From Sinomicrobium oceani (GTDB taxonomy: Bacteria > Bacteroidota > Bacteroidia > Flavobacteriales > Flavobacteriaceae): a stretch of DNA of 64,000 nucleotides. Where the stretch lies: assembly GCF_900119185.1 (NCBI RefSeq), contig NZ_FPJE01000011.1, positions 125,385-189,384 of the forward strand, given 5' to 3'. Made by a program: the position numbers and the translations under genes. Each line of letters opens with the position of its first letter. Position 1 is the stretch's first letter. This document shows, one piece after another, positions 16,915 to 25,301 of this stretch. The notes below the pieces were generated by a model that worked only from the letters and a program-made list of their open reading frames with translations, was not told the origin of the DNA and ran no database searches.

Positions 16915-17422
16915 GGTTAGCCGCTAACCGGGTTGCTTATGAATTCATACGCAATTACCTAAGCGGCTAAACGGATTAGGTGGACCGCTTAAGGGAATGG
17001 GTTAGCCGCTAAAGGAATTAGTTTAGCGGCACACACAGTAAGGTGGACTGCCCACAAGGTTGCTTACGAATTCATACGCAATTACCTAAGCGGCTAAACG
17101 GATTAGGTGGACCGCTTAAGGGAATGGGTTAGCCGTTAAAGGAATTAGTTTAGCGGCACACACAGTAAGGTGGACTGCCCACAAGGTTGCTTACGAATTC
17201 ATACGCAATTACTTAAGCGGCTAAACGGATTAGGTGGACCGCTTAAGGGAATGGGTTAGCCGTTAAAGGAATTAGTTTAGCGGCACACACAGTAAGGTGG
17301 ACTGCCCACAGGGTTGCTTACGAATTCATACGCAATTACTCAAGCGGCTAACCGGGTTAAGTTGACCGCTAACAGGATTACTTACGCCGCATAAGCAATT
17401 GCTTAAGCGGCTAAACCAAACC
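16915..17422. repeat. 508-bp array of 21-bp monomers arranged as a 127-bp higher-order repeat
   Basis: Three tandem copies of a 127-bp unit start at 16936, 17063 and 17190, and a fourth begins at 17317; copies differ at only a few bases. Each unit divides into six monomers of 21 bp (one is 22) built around AGCCGCTAA / AAGCGGCTAA, ending in ATTA, GTAA, AATG or GTTG. One monomer precedes the first unit and four diverged ones follow the last, about 24 in all. Every frame on both strands contains stops, so it is not coding. Confidence 0.92.
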
Positions 17423-17789
17423 GGTTCGGCGTATACACAATCCCTTAAATGGCACTATTCCGGCTTACCCGGGGATACACAATCCCGTAGTTTCCTTCAC
17501 CACCCTAATGAATACCGGTAGTGCTTCCGGGTTATCCGAGCAAGTACCGGTACGGTCGGAGGAGATTAAAGTCTTACGGATACTTACACCTCAAAAATGC
17601 TAAAACAGTATTCGCGTGATATTAGCAGTTAATACCAGATCCGGGACTTCCACTACGGTATGGCTCAATTTCATTTCAACAGGTCCATGCTTCATTCCGA
17701 TATGCATTTTTCACATGTCACTAAAAAATACAATCTGCATCATTTTCGTACGTAATAATTTAGCGCCACTATTTAAAAAAATAAGTAAC
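17423..17789. other. noncoding spacer after the repeat array
   Basis: Holds a further CAGTATTCGCGT copy of the end motif at 17606-17617. The frame of the next gene extends upstream into this spacer but has no signal-peptide-compatible start before 17790. Confidence 0.45.
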
Positions 17790-18221
17790 ATGACAATTAA
17801 AAAGCAAACATTAGTTTTATTTTTAGCCCTGGTATCCATTACAGTATCGGCACAGGAACTGACTGTCGATAACTCGTCTTCCGTTAAAATCGAAAAGCTT
17901 CCGGAATATGTGGTTATCACTTCCGAGAACACCAAATTACTTGGAGGGATGAACATTAATATAGCCAGTAAAAAATCGAGTTATGAGAATGTATTAAAAG
18001 ATTTAGAAGCCCTGCTCCAAAAAAACAGGAACCTCGCCATACGTAATCAAACGGATTTGCTCAATGCCATGTCGAAATTAGGTTTTGATTATGTCGATGC
18101 TTACAATGCATCAGCTGGTACTGTAGGCGCTGCCGCGGGAGAAGATGTCCAGGCTTTTGGCAGTAATGCAAAGTACAGGATTAACATGGTATTCCGAAAG
18201 AAAACGGAGTTCAGGAATTAA
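17790..18221 (+). CDS. secreted hypothetical protein
   Basis: 143 residues from the ATG at 17790, chosen because MTIKKQTLVLFLALVSITVSAQ is a clean Sec signal peptide. The mature part (about 120 residues) has IEKLPEYVVITSENTKLLGG, SYENVLKDLEALLQ and NLAIRNQTDLLNAMSKLGFDYVD, followed by a glycine/alanine-rich loop and the final strand YRINMVFRKK. I do not recognise the family; the shape suggests a small periplasmic alpha/beta domain. It stands alone downstream of the repeat array. Confidence 0.7.
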   Translation: MTIKKQTLVLFLALVSITVSAQELTVDNSSSVKIEKLPEYVVITSENTKLLGGMNINIASKKSSYENVLKDLEALLQKNRNLAIRNQTDLLNAMSKLGFDYVDAYNASAGTVGAAAGEDVQAFGSNAKYRINMVFRKKTEFRN

Positions 18222-18452
18222 AAACTGCTTAAATTTTGTTTTTGGAATATTTTGTAATGTATTCCTGCACGCCTGCCGCCGGGTTTTTATCAGGCGAAGG
18301 TGCTTTGAAGTGTGATCGCCACGGTTGCTAATCTCCTGCCGAAGGGCATAAAACTTAAACAGTTTCGTAGTCCACCTTCCACGTGCATACACGTCAGGTA
18401 CACCCGACAGACCGTGATAATAAAGGCGTGTACAAACCATAATACCCTGGAT

Positions 18453-18487
18453 AAACAGCCGGTACACCTGATACCGGCTGTTTTTTT
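18453..18487 (+). terminator. terminator between convergent genes
   Basis: A 12-bp perfect stem (18453-18464 with 18472-18483) around a 7-nt loop, followed by seven T on the plus strand. On the minus strand only a short T run follows, so it serves mainly the plus strand; the LytTR gene ends 30 bp away. Confidence 0.88.
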
Positions 18488-18516
18488 ATCCCGAAACCCG
18501 AAGATACCCCTGGCTG

Positions 18517-19281
18517 TCAATAATCCAGCCATGCCTTAAGCCGTGGCGCCCTGATCCTGCTGACCATGATATCGGTTCCTTGCTTTTTCATGTGGAGTTT
18601 CAACTTGCCATTGAAATGGTCATGGACACTTTCGATAGCATTGATATGGACGATATATTGGCGGTTCGCCCTAAAAAATATCCCGGGGTCCAGTTCCCGG
18701 TCCAATGACTCCAAAATGTGCGGAATACTTACTTTCTCCCCTGTAAATAAATGTGCATAACAGATGTTTTGAAAGGAGTGAAAAAAAGCGATTTCACTAA
18801 CATCCACTTTTCTGTAGGTGTCCCGATAAGGTATAAGAAAACGGTTCCGGTATTTTTTTGGCCGGACCCGGGCAATCAATTCCTCAATAACCGGTTTCCC
18901 CAGATACGATTTCCGGGCTGTACGATCAAACTTAGACAGGGCAAATGCCAGTTCATCGCTATCAATGGGTTTGAGCAGGTAATCAATACTGTTAAATTTA
19001 AATGCCTTAATGGCAAACTCATCGTACGCCGTCGTAAAAATCACGGGGCATTCGATATGTACCCTGTTAAAAAGCTCAAAACTCAGCCCATCGGCTAATT
19101 TCACGTCCATCAGTATAAGATCCGGACCATTGTTTGCCGAGAACCAATTCACGGCCTTTTTAATACTCGCTACAACACCGACAATTTCTATATCTGTTCT
19201 AATGTCGAATAGCAATCGCTCTATGCGTTCCGCATTCAGTTTTTCATCTTCCAGGATCAATATTTTCATACCGGCATTCAT
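18517..19281 (-). CDS. LytTR-family response regulator
   Basis: 254 residues: receiver domain (about 5-125) with acidic pocket LILEDEK, phosphoacceptor D59 in LILMDVKLADG, and TTAYDEFAIKAFKFNSIDYLLKPI around the conserved Thr and Lys; then a LytTR DNA-binding domain (about 150-254) with DVSEIAFFHSFQNICYAHL and FFRANRQYIVHINAIESV. Its start overlaps the histidine-kinase stop by ATGA, so the two are translationally coupled. LytTR regulators bind pairs of about 9-bp direct repeats; a 10-bp triple direct repeat lies upstream of this operon at 20436-20465. Confidence 0.95.
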   Translation of the reverse strand: MNAGMKILILEDEKLNAERIERLLFDIRTDIEIVGVVASIKKAVNWFSANNGPDLILMDVKLADGLSFELFNRVHIECPVIFTTAYDEFAIKAFKFNSIDYLLKPIDSDELAFALSKFDRTARKSYLGKPVIEELIARVRPKKYRNRFLIPYRDTYRKVDVSEIAFFHSFQNICYAHLFTGEKVSIPHILESLDRELDPGIFFRANRQYIVHINAIESVHDHFNGKLKLHMKKQGTDIMVSRIRAPRLKAWLDY

Positions 19282-20339
19282 TGCAACAGGGGTATTTTCA
19301 CTTTAAACATGTGTTCTGTTTTTTCCACAACGGGCATTTTGTCTCCCAACAAGGCATAACGATCGCATATATTTTTCAACCCCATTCCCGTGGAATCCAT
19401 TGTTCTTGTTACCGGTAAAATTTTATTGGATATTTCAAGTTCATTATCCGCATTCAGATCAATATTTATTTCCAGGGGATCATCGGCTTCCGTGCGATTG
19501 TGTTTTAAAGCGTTTTCAATCAGCAGCTGCAAAGTCAGGGGAGGTATCATCAGGTCAGACCCCGATTCATCAATATCAACATAAAACCGGCAACCGTCAC
19601 CGATTCGGTGCTTAATGAGAAATCGGTACGCCCTGAGAAATTTTATTTCTTCGGAAAGCGGTATTAATTTGTTTTTGGAATTGACCAGTAAATAGCGATA
19701 GACCTTCGTGAAGTTTTCTGTGTATTCATATCCCAACTGTTGATCTTTCCTTATCAGTTCTGAAAGCGCGCTTAAGTTATTAAATACAAAATGTGCGTCA
19801 AGTTGCAGTTTAAGGGCCTGCAGTTCCTTTTCCGAAGCCAATTGCCGGTTTCGGGCGGCCTCCAGCTTATATTCCATAGCTTTCCAGGTCTCATCTTTCC
19901 ACTTTCCGAGCAAAAAATAACCGGTATTCAATGTACTGATCGTCAATGTCAAAAACAGTATAGCTATCAATATATATACTCCATGTCGTACACGGACAGG
20001 AGACGGTGGTGTTTCCTGGGGATCCTGAAAAACCAGGTAAAGTAATCCCACTACAATAACCAGGATCACCACGCCTGTAATTTGCAACAGCACCTGTAAC
20101 AATAAGCGTTTCCATGGACGGGTCATCCATGAAATATTCCTGTTTAAAAAATTATCGACAAAAAGACTAAGTTTAACCATACCGATACAGAACAGGAGAT
20201 TCGTCAATATATCCATACATAGCTCACCAATCGGAACCGTATAATGTGATTTTAAAACCGGGAGGGGCAAAATCATAAAAGTAGTCAGGTAAGATCCTAC
20301 AAAAGTAAATACAATAAACCAGACAGTCTTTAGCTTCAT
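19278..20339 (-). CDS. LytS-like sensor histidine kinase (His_kinase family)
   Basis: 353 residues from the ATG at 20339 (ATG at 20360 is also possible). Four hydrophobic segments occupy about residues 1-150, then a coiled linker (LEAARNRQLASEKELQALKL) leads to the phosphoacceptor motif LQLDAHFVFNNLSALSELI and a C-terminal ATPase domain (PPLTLQLLIENALKHNRTE; GMGLKNICDRY). It phosphorylates the LytTR regulator encoded with a 4-nt overlap. No extracellular ligand domain is present; the sensing part is the membrane segment itself, as is common for LytS-type kinases of Bacteroidota. Confidence 0.92.
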   Translation of the reverse strand: MKLKTVWFIVFTFVGSYLTTFMILPLPVLKSHYTVPIGELCMDILTNLLFCIGMVKLSLFVDNFLNRNISWMTRPWKRLLLQVLLQITGVVILVIVVGLLYLVFQDPQETPPSPVRVRHGVYILIAILFLTLTISTLNTGYFLLGKWKDETWKAMEYKLEAARNRQLASEKELQALKLQLDAHFVFNNLSALSELIRKDQQLGYEYTENFTKVYRYLLVNSKNKLIPLSEEIKFLRAYRFLIKHRIGDGCRFYVDIDESGSDLMIPPLTLQLLIENALKHNRTEADDPLEINIDLNADNELEISNKILPVTRTMDSTGMGLKNICDRYALLGDKMPVVEKTEHMFKVKIPLLQ

Positions 20340-20435
20340 ATTTGTAATGGTATCGACCATACCTGAAATTGGATTTTCGGACGGTTTGCAACACTCAGAA
20401 AACAAGGTGCACCCCATTAGTCTCCTGTTGGGGCC

Positions 20436-20465
20436 GTTTGTTACAGTTTGTTACCATTTGTTCCC
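20436..20465. promoter_or_regulatory. triple 10-bp direct repeat, possible LytTR binding site
   Basis: GTTTGTTACA, GTTTGTTACC and ATTTGTTCCC follow one another without spacer, 97 bp upstream of the kinase start and 26 bp after the egtB stop. The helical phasing fits binding by a LytTR dimer; no experimental basis. Confidence 0.45.
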
Positions 20466-20490
20466 TGAAGACCTTCCGGTGGCAAACCGT

Positions 20491-21675
20491 TTATTGCACC
20501 AATCTCATTCCGGAAAATTGCCATCGGCGATCGGTCGGAAAAAAGTTCCGGTATGTTTTACGGCTATGTCCTTCGGGAGTCGCGACGGAAGCCCCCCGCA
20601 AGACTATCTGGTCCACCATAAATTTCCCGTTGTATTCTCCGATTGCTCCTTTGGCTTTCCTGAATTTCGGGTAAGGCAGGTAGGCACTTTCCGTCCATTC
20701 CCAACGATGGCCCCAGCTGATCCGGCCCGAAGCCACCTCCCATTCTGTTTCCGTAGGTAATCTTTTGCCACTCCATGCTGCAAATGCCGCCGCTTCATAA
20801 TAGCTGATATGGCAAACAGCTTCTGTGGGGATAATTTCCTGAATACCCCTGAGTCCATACTGCATCCAATGCCCATCCATGAAATGCCAATATAACGGGG
20901 CCTTGATCTTGTTCCTGTTCACCCAGTCCCAACCTGCTGCATGCCAAAACCGAAAATCCGTATATCCCCCATCCCGTATAAATTCCAGGTACGCTCCATT
21001 GCTAACGGGGTGGGAAGCAATCTCGAATGCATCCAGATACACCAAATGTCTTCCCTTCTCATTATCATAACAAAAACTTTTGCCTTTGTGCCCGATCCAA
21101 TAGGCCCCTTCGGAAAAAGTAACTGGCTCTTCCCGCAAAACCTCCATTTCATCAAGAACCGTTTCATTGGAATAGGCAGGAAACAACGGATTATGCCCCA
21201 GGATGTATTTGATGTCCATGAACAACAGTTCCTGGTGTTGCTGTTCGTGGTGGATTCCCAATTCCAAAATGTCCTGCAGTTCTTTGTCGATGTCCGTATT
21301 CTCAAACAATTGTTCAACATGATCGTTCACATATTTTCGGTATCGATATATTTCAGATACTGTAGGACGGCTAAGGTTTCCCCTATCCGTTCGGATCACC
21401 CGTGCCCCTACCGTTTCATAATAACTATTAAACACATAGTTGAAATTGGAATCATACATCTTATAACCTACCAAGTTGGGAGCTAAAACAAAGGTTTCAA
21501 AAAACCAGGTCGTGTGTCCCAAATGCCATTTGGGGGGGCTCACGTCTCCTATGGGCTGTACCACATAATCCTCAATTTGGAGAGGGGAACATATGGTCTC
21601 GGTACCCTTTCTGACAAGTTTATAGGTTTCCAATAGTCCTTGTCCTCTATTTTTTTCTTTTGGCAGAGTTCTCAT
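20491..21675 (-). CDS. egtB: EgtB-type iron-dependent sulfoxide synthase
   Basis: 394 residues from the ATG at 21675, which overlaps the egtD stop as ATGA. The N-terminal DinB-like domain supplies the three iron ligands: H51 in KWHLGHTTWFF, H143 and H147 in IHHEQQHQEL. The C-terminal formylglycine-generating-enzyme-like domain has HPVSNGAYLEF, SGKRLPTETEWE, WEWTESAYLPYP and VLRGASVATPEGHSRKTYRN. EgtB joins hercynine to a thiol (gamma-glutamylcysteine or cysteine) with O2, forming a C-S bond. Start frames further upstream would intrude into egtD. The thiol donor cannot be deduced. Confidence 0.93.
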   Translation of the reverse strand: MRTLPKEKNRGQGLLETYKLVRKGTETICSPLQIEDYVVQPIGDVSPPKWHLGHTTWFFETFVLAPNLVGYKMYDSNFNYVFNSYYETVGARVIRTDRGNLSRPTVSEIYRYRKYVNDHVEQLFENTDIDKELQDILELGIHHEQQHQELLFMDIKYILGHNPLFPAYSNETVLDEMEVLREEPVTFSEGAYWIGHKGKSFCYDNEKGRHLVYLDAFEIASHPVSNGAYLEFIRDGGYTDFRFWHAAGWDWVNRNKIKAPLYWHFMDGHWMQYGLRGIQEIIPTEAVCHISYYEAAAFAAWSGKRLPTETEWEVASGRISWGHRWEWTESAYLPYPKFRKAKGAIGEYNGKFMVDQIVLRGASVATPEGHSRKTYRNFFPTDRRWQFSGMRLVQ

Positions 21676-22697
21676 CGGGCTTCTACTTTGAACTGCTCCC
21701 CGGGTCTGATTTTCCAAATGGCGTCTACAAACCACGCTTCGGAATCCGTAAGCATTCCGATAGTCTCAAATCCGGAATACGCTGCTAATTGACGGATTTC
21801 GGCAGTATCGCACTTTTGTGAAAGCTCCGTACAAATCACCTCTCCTTTCCCAAAACGAATAGTGTGTCCATCGATATCGACCTGTTGTTCCCTCTTACTC
21901 ACCAGGAAGCTCCGGCATGCACCGCTAATGGGATCATACATAGGATAATGTTCAAACTGTTCCGGAACAAAATTGGCAAAAAGTTCCCTGTTGATACGTT
22001 CCAGCAGGTTCAGGTTGAACTTGGAAGTCACCCCCGAGGCATCGTTATAAGCCCGGAGTATTTGTTGTGGGTTTTTCTTCAGGTCAAACCCGATGAGTAC
22101 CATATCGCCGGGAGATAGTAAATTTTGTAATTGGCAACAAAAGTCCCTGCATTCATGAGGTTCCATATTTCCGATATTGGCCCCTAAAAAAAGTACCACT
22201 TTGCGACGATTTGAACGGGAGCATGCCTCGGCCAGCATTTCCATGTATTCGCCCTCAAAGCCCTGTACTTCCAGTTCGGGGAGCTCCCGTTGCAACGAAC
22301 TACCCAGAACATCGAGAACGGAGCCGGAAATATCAATGGGCATATAGATACATTTTGCGCTTTTCCGGTACAGCTCCCGAAGCAGGTACTTTGATTTTAA
22401 CCCATCGCCTGCTCCTAATTCGATCAGGTCAAAAGGAGTATCGTCCATCATAACAAAGGAACTCAACTCACCGGCCCTGTTCCGGAATATATCCAGCTCA
22501 CAATCGGTCAGGTAATATTCGGGGAGGGCCATGATTTCCCTGAATAATGCCGACCCTTTTTTATCGTAAAAATATTTGGAAGGCAATTGTTTTGGGTAAG
22601 CCAGCAAGCCATCCAGCACATCTTTTTTAAACCGCAATAAAGTAGTTTTTCGTACTTCCGAGGCAATCCTACCGATGCCATTCATATCCACATTCAT
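21672..22697 (-). CDS. egtD: EgtD L-histidine N-alpha-methyltransferase
   Basis: 341 residues, the usual EgtD length. The SAM site is FDLIELGAGDGLKSKYLL with PIDISGSVLD; VVLFLGANIGNMEP, KNPQQILRAYND and GVTSKFNLNLLERINREL match EgtD. The enzyme trimethylates histidine to hercynine, the first step towards ergothioneine, in the cytoplasm. It is first in a two-gene operon with egtB. No EgtA, EgtC or EgtE homologue is in the window, so either the sulfoxide is made from cysteine and cleaved by an unlinked lyase, or other genes lie elsewhere. Confidence 0.95.
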   Translation of the reverse strand: MNVDMNGIGRIASEVRKTTLLRFKKDVLDGLLAYPKQLPSKYFYDKKGSALFREIMALPEYYLTDCELDIFRNRAGELSSFVMMDDTPFDLIELGAGDGLKSKYLLRELYRKSAKCIYMPIDISGSVLDVLGSSLQRELPELEVQGFEGEYMEMLAEACSRSNRRKVVLFLGANIGNMEPHECRDFCCQLQNLLSPGDMVLIGFDLKKNPQQILRAYNDASGVTSKFNLNLLERINRELFANFVPEQFEHYPMYDPISGACRSFLVSKREQQVDIDGHTIRFGKGEVICTELSQKCDTAEIRQLAAYSGFETIGMLTDSEAWFVDAIWKIRPGEQFKVEAR

Positions 22698-22776
22698 CCA
22701 AATAATGGTTTAAATTTAATTATCATCGTTCTTTCATATTTCATTCATATTTTTGAGTTATTTGTGCCTTTTTGGG

Positions 22777-23079
22777 TCAAACCTTAATTTTCTCCAACAT
22801 TTCATCGGTAATACTTTCGGAATAAATCCCATAGCCATTGACCAGTTGTCCCTTTAGCTTGTATTTATCCGAAGAAATAGCATATAGAATACTGGAATCC
22901 CCGGGGTCGCTCATACCTTCAAAACGGAAGTATTCATCAACCTCAAATTCGTCATGGAATATTTTATATTCGCCATTTCGGCATTCGATACAATTCTGTT
23001 TCAGGTTAAAGTCTTCCACATAACCCTCTTCCCTTAAAGCGTTCATTGCCTGGCTCAACGTATCAAAATCTCTGTTCAT
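22777..23079 (-). CDS. conserved small protein of Bacteroidota
   Basis: 100 residues: SQAMNALREEGYVEDFNLKQ, IFHDEFEVDEYFRFEGMSDPGDSS, YAISSDKYKLKGQLVNGYGIY. I recognise it as a small family widespread in this phylum that is often labelled a phosphoribosylpyrophosphate synthetase, a name its size and lack of a PRPP loop do not support. Two cysteines (CIEC) and many acidic residues suggest a cytoplasmic protein, possibly binding a ligand. It is 80 bp upstream of egtD and 24 bp after the OsmC gene, and may be transcribed with either. Confidence 0.8.
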   Translation of the reverse strand: MNRDFDTLSQAMNALREEGYVEDFNLKQNCIECRNGEYKIFHDEFEVDEYFRFEGMSDPGDSSILYAISSDKYKLKGQLVNGYGIYSESITDEMLEKIKV

Positions 23080-23102
23080 GATTATATTCGCTTTTTTAAA
23101 TC

Positions 23103-23495
23103 TTATATTAGATTGGACTCTACCGTGATATTTCCCGTAATCATTTTTTCAATAGGACATTTAGATCCTATTTCCAATAACTTTTCCTGCTCTTCACGGT
23201 TGAGATTTCCAAACAATCGGATTTCTTTTTTAAAAGTCACCTCACCTGTGGTCATCTTTCTTTTGAATCCGACTTTGATTTCCACCTTTTCCAGGCCCCA
23301 TCCTTTTCTGTCGGCATACATTCGTATGGTCATTGCCGTACATGCCGCCAAGGAGGACTCAAGAAGTTCTGTAGGTGTAAACCCCAAATCCTGTCCCCCT
23401 ACCTCCACCGGCTCATCTGCCATAATGATATGGTTTCCCGCTTGTATCTCGGTTTTATATTGTTGTTTCCCGATGGAGACTGTCGTTGTTTTCAT
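23103..23495 (-). CDS. OsmC-family peroxiredoxin-like protein
   Basis: 130 residues with both OsmC-fold cysteines: C52 in LESSLAACTAMTIRMYA and C113 in EIGSKCPIEKMI. The fold reduces organic hydroperoxides or related electrophiles with thiol reductants, in the cytoplasm. The YhfA-like short C-terminus (ITVESNLI) differs from the longer Ohr proteins. It lies in a minus-strand run with a GNAT protein (41 bp) and the redox genes further upstream. A second, more distant OsmC protein is encoded at 55440-55850. Confidence 0.88.
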   Translation of the reverse strand: MKTTTVSIGKQQYKTEIQAGNHIIMADEPVEVGGQDLGFTPTELLESSLAACTAMTIRMYADRKGWGLEKVEIKVGFKRKMTTGEVTFKKEIRLFGNLNREEQEKLLEIGSKCPIEKMITGNITVESNLI

Positions 23496-23536
23496 CTGTT
23501 TAAAATTTTATGTCCGAATATGGTTATTATGCTCCG

Positions 23537-23854
23537 CTACAGTTTATCATAGCCCTTAAATTTTTTGCTTACAATACGTTTCCATTCCGGATGTCGCTGT
23601 ATATAGGCAAATACAAAGGGGCAGAACGGCAACAGGCTGATGCCGTTGTCCTCAAGGTAGTGTAGTGTTTTTTCAACCAGGGCACTGGCCGCTCCCTGTC
23701 CGGAGAGTTCCGGATCGGTCTCGGTATGGACCAGAGCCATCTGGTTGCCGAACTCCCCGTAATTGGTAAAGGCGTAATTGTGATTGACCTTTATTTCGAA
23801 ACGTCTCTTATCCTCATTTTTCACCAGGGGAATGGGCTCAAATATTGTTTTCAT
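23537..23854 (-). CDS. small GNAT-family N-acetyltransferase (YjdJ-like)
   Basis: 105 residues: a minimal GNAT domain of the Acetyltransf_CG group, with TDPELSGQGAASALVEKTLHYLEDNGISLLPFCPFVFAYIQRHPEW. The acetyl-CoA loop (SGQGAAS) and the PFCPFV strand are the family hallmark. Acceptor unknown. A second protein of the same group is at 28662-28946 and a decayed copy at 29883-30029, so the locus holds three relatives. Convergent hairpin at 23892 separates it from the hydrolase gene upstream. Confidence 0.85.
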   Translation of the reverse strand: MKTIFEPIPLVKNEDKRRFEIKVNHNYAFTNYGEFGNQMALVHTETDPELSGQGAASALVEKTLHYLEDNGISLLPFCPFVFAYIQRHPEWKRIVSKKFKGYDKL

Positions 23855-23891
23855 TGTTTTGTATTTTTAGCACTGAAGTTCTCTATATATA

Positions 23892-23919
23892 CACCGTGCC
23901 GGTTTCAGTCGGCACGGTG
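23892..23919 (-). terminator. perfect hairpin after the lipase-like hydrolase gene
   Basis: CACCGTGCCG (23892-23901) pairs perfectly with 23910-23919, 8-nt loop, 17 bp after the hydrolase stop on the minus strand. The tail is TATATATAG rather than a pure T run. Confidence 0.7.
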
Positions 23920-23935
23920 ATGACGTTTAAAAAGA

Positions 23936-24982
23936 TTATCGGGCAAACAACGCTTTCCGCAATACGGCCGAAGCTTGTGTCAACGCTTCCTGTACCCCGG
24001 GAATATGCGACAACGGATTCAACATGCCGTAATCGTGTATCATACCTTTGTACACCGTTGTGGTAACAGGCACTCCCGCTTCATCCAGTTTCCGGCCATA
24101 AGCCACGCCTTCATCATACAGAATATCATTTTCGGCAACCTGGATCAAGGCAGGGGGCAAACCTTTCAATTCTTCGAGGGTGGCACGGACCGGGGAAACG
24201 TATTTTTGTTTCCGTTCTTCTGCATTAGGGATATACATGTCCCACATCCATTCCATAATAGGTGTGGTGAGAAACCTGCCTTGAGCATATGTGGTGTACG
24301 ACGGACGACTCGTATCGGAATCTACCAGCGGCCATAACAAAAGCTGAAAAGCCAATTTCGGTCCGTTCTTCTCTTTGGCCATCAAGGCAACCACCGTAGA
24401 CATATTTCCTCCGACGCTGTTTCCTGCAACAGCCAGACGGGAACCATCCACTCCGATCTCATTTCCGTGTTCCGCCACCCATGTCGTAGCTGCATAGGCC
24501 TGGTTGATAGCTATCGGAAATTGTGCATCGGGTGTCGGGGTATAATCGGGGAAAACTGCGACAGCACCACTGCCCACTACCAAATCCCTCACCAGACGTT
24601 TATGGGTCGGGTAATCGCCCAATACCCATCCCCCGCCATGGAAGAACATAAATACGGGCAGGTTGTCCTTGGCACCTTTGGGTTTTACGATATGAATAGT
24701 GATGGTCTGCCCATCCTGGGTTATTTCTCTTTCCGACTCTTCGATATCGCTATAGTCATAGGATACCGAATTCTGAGCATCCACAAGCACCTGACGGGCA
24801 TCCTCAGGAGATAATTCTTCCAGTGGCGGTCCGTCACTACTGTTCAGAACCGCCAGGAATGCACGGGTGTCCTTTGAAATATTGGGGTCTTTTTCCCCGG
24901 GAATGGTCTGTGACATGATGTTTGAATTTAAGTTGATTAAAATGAAAAAAATCGTTGTAGCTGCTAATTTGACCTGGTTCAT
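23936..24982 (-). CDS. alpha/beta hydrolase of the hormone-sensitive-lipase family
   Basis: 348 residues. The HSL signature FFHGGGWVLGD (oxyanion hole, 115-118), the nucleophile elbow VAGNSVGGNMS (Ser189), and the acid and His in the C-terminal part (ENDILYDEG; IHDYGML) are present. Residues 1-24 (TIFFILINLNSNIMSQ) are hydrophobic and probably a signal peptide, which would place this esterase in the periplasm; starting at Met23 instead would make it cytoplasmic. Members hydrolyse short acyl or aryl esters. It is 27 bp downstream of the UBP zinc-finger gene. Confidence 0.88.
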   Translation of the reverse strand: MNQVKLAATTIFFILINLNSNIMSQTIPGEKDPNISKDTRAFLAVLNSSDGPPLEELSPEDARQVLVDAQNSVSYDYSDIEESEREITQDGQTITIHIVKPKGAKDNLPVFMFFHGGGWVLGDYPTHKRLVRDLVVGSGAVAVFPDYTPTPDAQFPIAINQAYAATTWVAEHGNEIGVDGSRLAVAGNSVGGNMSTVVALMAKEKNGPKLAFQLLLWPLVDSDTSRPSYTTYAQGRFLTTPIMEWMWDMYIPNAEERKQKYVSPVRATLEELKGLPPALIQVAENDILYDEGVAYGRKLDEAGVPVTTTVYKGMIHDYGMLNPLSHIPGVQEALTQASAVLRKALFAR

Positions 24983-25008
24983 AGTGTTTTCTTTTTTGGT
25001 TAATCGTA

Positions 25009-25299
25009 TTATTTATACTGCTTTAAAGGTTTCTTGATCTTGTCCACATAGCACCAGGCAAATTTCGACCAGGGTTCGGGTAAGATGGAAGTGACCACGG
25101 GGTGGCCTGTTGCTTCAAAATGTTTTTGTGCGTGCTGGTTTTGGGAAGCGTTGCAGCACAAAACGGTCCCGCATGTCTGGCAGAGTCTCAGGTGGTTCCA
25201 CGTACCCCCTGTCTTTACGCATTCTTCACACACTTTTGTTCTGGTGGTACTGAATTCATCCCCGGTCAAATGCTCACAGTATTTATTCTCACCCTCCAT
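25009..25299 (-). CDS. UBP-type zinc-finger protein
   Basis: 96 residues forming one ZnF-UBP domain: CEHL near the N-terminus, KVCEECVKTGGTWNHLRLCQTCGTVLCC, then NQHAQKHFEATGHPVV. The Cys/His pattern (two CxxC pairs, HAQKH, GHP) is the complete zinc set of the fold, known in eukaryotes for binding ubiquitin C-termini. Bacteria have no ubiquitin, so the partner is different and unknown. It starts 2 nt after the flavoprotein gene stop, a strong sign of a shared operon and function. Confidence 0.9.
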   Translation of the reverse strand: MEGENKYCEHLTGDEFSTTRTKVCEECVKTGGTWNHLRLCQTCGTVLCCNASQNQHAQKHFEATGHPVVTSILPEPWSKFAWCYVDKIKKPLKQYK

Positions 25300-25301
25300 A
25301 C

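Noticed and set aside
16915..17422. CRISPR array
   Set aside because: Repeats are contiguous without unique spacers, and no cas gene is present in the window.
16931..17422. Repeat-protein coding sequence (7-residue repeats from 21-bp monomers)
   Set aside because: All six frames contain stop codons within each 127-bp unit, and the unit length is not a multiple of three.
22777..23079. Phosphoribosylpyrophosphate synthetase
   Set aside because: The family is often so named, but 100 residues without a PRPP-binding loop cannot be that enzyme.
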